DNA of 64,000 nt from Herbaspirillum sp. GW103 (GTDB taxonomy: Bacteria; Pseudomonadota; Gammaproteobacteria; Burkholderiales; Burkholderiaceae_D): assembly GCF_000261365.1 (NCBI RefSeq), contig NZ_AJVC01000003.1, positions 434,001 through 498,000 on the forward strand. Reading direction: 5' to 3'. How positions within the stretch are numbered: the stretch's first letter is position 1; each line of letters opens with the position of its first letter. Under the pieces are notes generated by a model. That model saw only the letters and a list, made by a program, of their open reading frames with translations, did no database searches and was not told the origin of the DNA. This document shows, in pieces, positions 61,264 through 64,000 of the stretch. The translations under genes and the position numbers were made by a program.

Positions 61264-62516
61264 TGGCAGAGATCAAAAACTATACGCTGAACTTCGGTCC
61301 CCAGCACCCGGCCGCGCACGGTGTGCTGCGCCTTGTGCTGGAGCTGGACGGTGAAGTCATCCAGCGCGCCGATCCCCACATCGGTCTGCTGCACCGTGGT
61401 ACCGAAAAGCTGGCCGAACAAAAGACCTTCCTGCAATCCGTGCCTTACATGGATCGTCTGGACTACGTCTCGATGATGAGCAACGAGCACGGTTACGTGC
61501 TGGCCATCGAGCGTCTGCTGGGTCTGGAAGTGCCGCTGCGCGCACAGTACATCCGCGTGATGTTCGATGAAATCACCCGCCTGCTGAACCACCTGATGTG
61601 GATCGGCGCGCACGCGCTGGACGTGGGTGCGATGGGCGTGCTGCTGTATGCCTTCCGTGAACGCGAAGACCTGTTCGACTGCTACGAAGCTGTCTCGGGT
61701 GCCCGCATGCACGCGGCCTACTATCGTCCGGGTGGCGTCTATCGCGACCTGCCGGACAGCATGCCGCAGTACAAGGCTTCCATCGTGCGCAACGAGAAGG
61801 CCATCCGCGAACTGAACGAAAACCGTCAGGGCTCGCTGCTGGACTTCATCGAAGACTTCACCAATCGTTTCCCGACCTATGTCGACGAATACGAAACCCT
61901 GCTGACCGACAACCGTATCTGGAAGCAGCGCCTGGTGGGCGTGGGCGTGGTCTCACCGGAACGTGCATTGCAGATGGGCTTCACCGGTCCGATGTTGCGT
62001 GGCTCGGGCATCGCCTGGGACTTGCGCAAGAAGCAGCCGTATGAAGTGTATGACCTGCTGGACTTCGATATCCCCGTGGGCAAGAACGGTGACTGCTACG
62101 ACCGTTACCTGGTCCGTGTGGCCGAGATGCGCCAGTCCAACCGCATCATCAAGCAGTGCGTGGAGTGGCTGCGCAACAATCCGGGTCCGGTCATTACGGA
62201 CAACCACAAGATCGCGCCTCCCAAACGTGCGGACATGAAGTCCAACATGGAAGACCTGATCCACCACTTCAAGCTGTTCACCGAAGGCTTCCGCGTGCCT
62301 GCCGGCGAGGCGTATGCTGCCGTCGAGCACCCCAAGGGTGAATTCGGTATCTACCTGGTCTCCGACGGTGCCAACAAGCCGTACCGCCTGAAGATCCGTG
62401 CCCCGGGCTTTGCCCACCTGCAAGCCCTGAACGAAATGGCCAAGGGCCACATGATTGCCGATGCGGTCACCATCATTGGTACGCAAGACATCGTGTTCGG
62501 GGAAATCGACCGATAA
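61263..62516 (+). CDS. nuoD: NADH-quinone oxidoreductase subunit D
   Basis: 417 residues of the 49-kDa subunit family. Landmarks include [19 protein letters not shown] (quinone-site His), [10 protein letters not shown], and the C-terminal end [18 protein letters not shown]. It forms the quinone-reducing site with NuoB. It overlaps nuoC by one base and is followed by an 88- to 100-base gap with a hairpin. Confidence 0.97.
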   Translation: MAEIKNYTLNFGPQHPAAHGVLRLVLELDGEVIQRADPHIGLLHRGTEKLAEQKTFLQSVPYMDRLDYVSMMSNEHGYVLAIERLLGLEVPLRAQYIRVMFDEITRLLNHLMWIGAHALDVGAMGVLLYAFREREDLFDCYEAVSGARMHAAYYRPGGVYRDLPDSMPQYKASIVRNEKAIRELNENRQGSLLDFIEDFTNRFPTYVDEYETLLTDNRIWKQRLVGVGVVSPERALQMGFTGPMLRGSGIAWDLRKKQPYEVYDLLDFDIPVGKNGDCYDRYLVRVAEMRQSNRIIKQCVEWLRNNPGPVITDNHKIAPPKRADMKSNMEDLIHHFKLFTEGFRVPAGEAYAAVEHPKGEFGIYLVSDGANKPYRLKIRAPGFAHLQALNEMAKGHMIADAVTIIGTQDIVFGEIDR

Positions 62517-62537
62517 GTCGAAGAGCAATAGTCAAGG

Positions 62538-62557
62538 CGGGCTTCTCAGGAAGCCCG
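62538..62557 (+). repeat. Hairpin in the nuoD-nuoE gap
   Basis: CGGGCTTC and GAAGCCCG with loop TCAG, 22 bases after the nuoD stop. No T run follows, so it is unlikely to terminate. It may stabilise or mark a processing site in the nuo mRNA. Confidence 0.5.
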
Positions 62558-62616
62558 TCAAGTTTGGGGAATATCCAATAACCGCGCAGATCTGATGCGC
62601 ATGGATGGCCAACGAT

Positions 62617-63096
62617 ATGCTGTTAAGTCAAGAAGCCCTTAAGAAAATCGATCGCGAACTCGCGAAATACCCGGCGGACCAGCGCCAGTCTGCGGTCATG
62701 TCCGCGCTGCGCATCGCCCAGGTGGAACATGGCTGGCTGCCGGCCGAGCTGCAGCAGGAAATTGCCGACTACATCGGCATGCCCGCCGTGGCCGTGCAGG
62801 AAGTCGCGACCTTCTACAACATGTTCAACACCAGCCCGGTGGGCAAGCACAAGATCACCGTGTGCACCAACCTGCCGTGTCTGCTGTCGGGTGGCGAGCG
62901 CGCCGCCCATCACCTGAAGCACAAGCTGGGCATCGATTATCGCGAAACCACGGCCGACGGCCAGTTCACGCTGATGGAAGGTGAATGTATGGGCGCTTGC
63001 GGCGACGCACCGGTCATGCTGGTCAACAACCATCAAATGTGCAGCTGGATGTCCAACGAAAAGATCGACGCGCTGCTGGAGGAACTGAAGAAATGA
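62617..63096 (+). CDS. nuoE: NADH-quinone oxidoreductase subunit E
   Basis: 159 residues from ATG 62617. The [2Fe-2S] ligands are seen in [12 protein letters not shown] and [11 protein letters not shown]. The start [15 protein letters not shown] matches family N-termini; ATG 62605 would add MAND and has no ribosome site, while GGATGG precedes 62617. NuoE belongs to the NADH-input module with NuoF. Its TGA overlaps the nuoF ATG. Confidence 0.93.
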   Translation: MLLSQEALKKIDRELAKYPADQRQSAVMSALRIAQVEHGWLPAELQQEIADYIGMPAVAVQEVATFYNMFNTSPVGKHKITVCTNLPCLLSGGERAAHHLKHKLGIDYRETTADGQFTLMEGECMGACGDAPVMLVNNHQMCSWMSNEKIDALLEELKK

Positions 63097-64000
63097 CCTG
63101 CCTGCACGACCGCCACATCAAACCGCTGATCCTCGCCGACCTGAATGGCGAGAACTGGCATCTCGAGGATTACGTCAAGCGCGGCGGCTACGATTCGCTC
63201 AAGCGCATCCTCAACGAGAAGATCACTCCGGAACAAGTCATCGCCGACCTCAAGGCCTCGGGCCTGCGTGGCCGCGGTGGTGCGGGTTTTCCGACCGGCC
63301 TGAAGTGGAGCTTCATGCCGCGCCAGTTCCCGGGCCAGAAATACCTCGTCTGCAATACAGATGAAGGTGAGCCGGGTACTTTCAAGGACCGTGACATCAT
63401 TCGTTACAATCCGCACGCGCTGATCGAAGGCATGATCATCGGCGGCTATGCCATGGGCATCACGGTCGGCTACAACTACATCCACGGTGAAATCTTCGCC
63501 GAGTACGAGCGTTTCGAAGAAGCCCTGGAAGAAGCCCGTGCGGCCGGCTTCCTGGGTGACAACATCCTCGGCACCGGTTTCAGCTTCCAGCTGCATGCGC
63601 ACCATGGTTACGGCGCCTACATCTGCGGCGAGGAAACCGCGCTGCTGGAGTCGCTGGAAGGCAAGAAGGGCCAGCCGCGCTTCAAGCCGCCGTTCCCGGC
63701 CAGCTTCGGTCTGTACGGCAAGCCGACCACCATCAACAATACCGAGACCTTCGCGGCCGTGCCCTTCATCTTCAAGGTGGGCCCGCAAGCCTACGCCGAG
63801 ATGGGCAAGCCCAACAACGGCGGCACCAAGATCTTCTCGATCTCGGGCGACGTCGAGCGTCCGGGCAACTACGAGATCCCGCTGGGCACGCCATTCTCCA
63901 CCTTGCTGGAACTGGCCGGTGGCATGCGTGGCGGCAAGAAGATCAAGGCCGTCATCCCGGGTGGTTCGTCTGCACCGGTGATTCGCGGCGACGTCATGAT
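63093..64000 (+). CDS. nuoF: NADH-quinone oxidoreductase subunit F (partial)
   Basis: 302 residues seen before the window ends. The FMN and NADH site is visible: [31 protein letters not shown] and [16 protein letters not shown]. The C-terminal cysteines for cluster N3 lie beyond the window. ATG 63093 overlaps the nuoE stop. NuoF accepts electrons from NADH and passes them to the iron-sulfur chain. Confidence 0.96.
   Translation, partial: MTCLHDRHIKPLILADLNGENWHLEDYVKRGGYDSLKRILNEKITPEQVIADLKASGLRGRGGAGFPTGLKWSFMPRQFPGQKYLVCNTDEGEPGTFKDRDIIRYNPHALIEGMIIGGYAMGITVGYNYIHGEIFAEYERFEEALEEARAAGFLGDNILGTGFSFQLHAHHGYGAYICGEETALLESLEGKKGQPRFKPPFPASFGLYGKPTTINNTETFAAVPFIFKVGPQAYAEMGKPNNGGTKIFSISGDVERPGNYEIPLGTPFSTLLELAGGMRGGKKIKAVIPGGSSAPVIRGDVM

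Overview
The window looks like chromosomal DNA of a high-GC betaproteobacterium, most likely Oxalobacteraceae and Herbaspirillum-like. This rests on family-level recognition and gene order (ilvBNC followed by psd and pssA; rpsO then pnp; tpiA, secG, tRNA-Leu, nuoA-F), not on any database search. It carries no rRNA, insertion sequence, prophage or CRISPR array. Both ends cut genes: the 3' end of a flavoprotein reductase on the left, and nuoF on the right.

Layout. 1-9.1 kb: end of a sulfite-reductase-type flavoprotein, a YtfL/PaeA-type CBS membrane protein, a DUF1289 protein, a TM2 protein, a DHA2 drug-type MFS transporter, a DUF4197 protein and a four-gene osmoprotectant ABC importer. 9.1-18.1 kb: a LysR regulator divergent from a guanidinobutyrase/agmatinase, a GNAT acetyltransferase, an RhlE-type helicase, an alpha/beta hydrolase, a VOC protein, suhB divergent from trmJ, an RsuA-type pseudouridine synthase, and a ParDE-like toxin-antitoxin pair. 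18.2-24.9 kb: hslO, a gamma carbonic anhydrase, a DUF455 protein, a small lipoprotein, a membrane lipase, and a sigma factor/DUF3619/DUF3106 operon with an RDD protein downstream. 25-32.3 kb: the ilvBNC branched-chain amino acid genes with a structured leader, two secreted proteins, then psd and pssA. 32.4-38.9 kb: an orphan protein, a hydrolase overlapping a diguanylate cyclase, a DUF2917 protein, a MocR regulator and a TPR-methyltransferase.

38.9-45.7 kb is a coherent sugar-acid or D-amino-acid catabolic locus: KDG-type kinase, fold-III PLP dehydratase, RpiR regulator, D-aminoacylase-type deacetylase, RidA and a GntP permease. Its content fits import, deacetylation, deamination and phosphorylation of an N-acylated amino sugar acid such as N-acetyl-D-glucosaminate. 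N-acyl-D-amino acid use is the main alternative. This is the most interesting system in the window.

45.8-50.9 kb: a lipoprotein, rpsO, pnp and a type II NADH dehydrogenase. 50.9-57.2 kb: a 5-oxoproline operon (pxpB, pxpC, pxpA, DUF969 and DUF979 membrane proteins, DUF2891) divergent from a MarR-like regulator. 57.2-64 kb: a quinone oxidoreductase, tpiA, secG, tRNA-Leu(GAG) and the start of the complex I operon nuoABCDEF, whose promoter contains a very good Fur-box match.

Several intergenic elements stand out: the ilvB leader fold, a 22-bp-spaced inverted repeat between the RpiR-controlled divergent genes, a ribosome-site hairpin in front of the diguanylate cyclase, and a candidate small RNA after the first complete gene.
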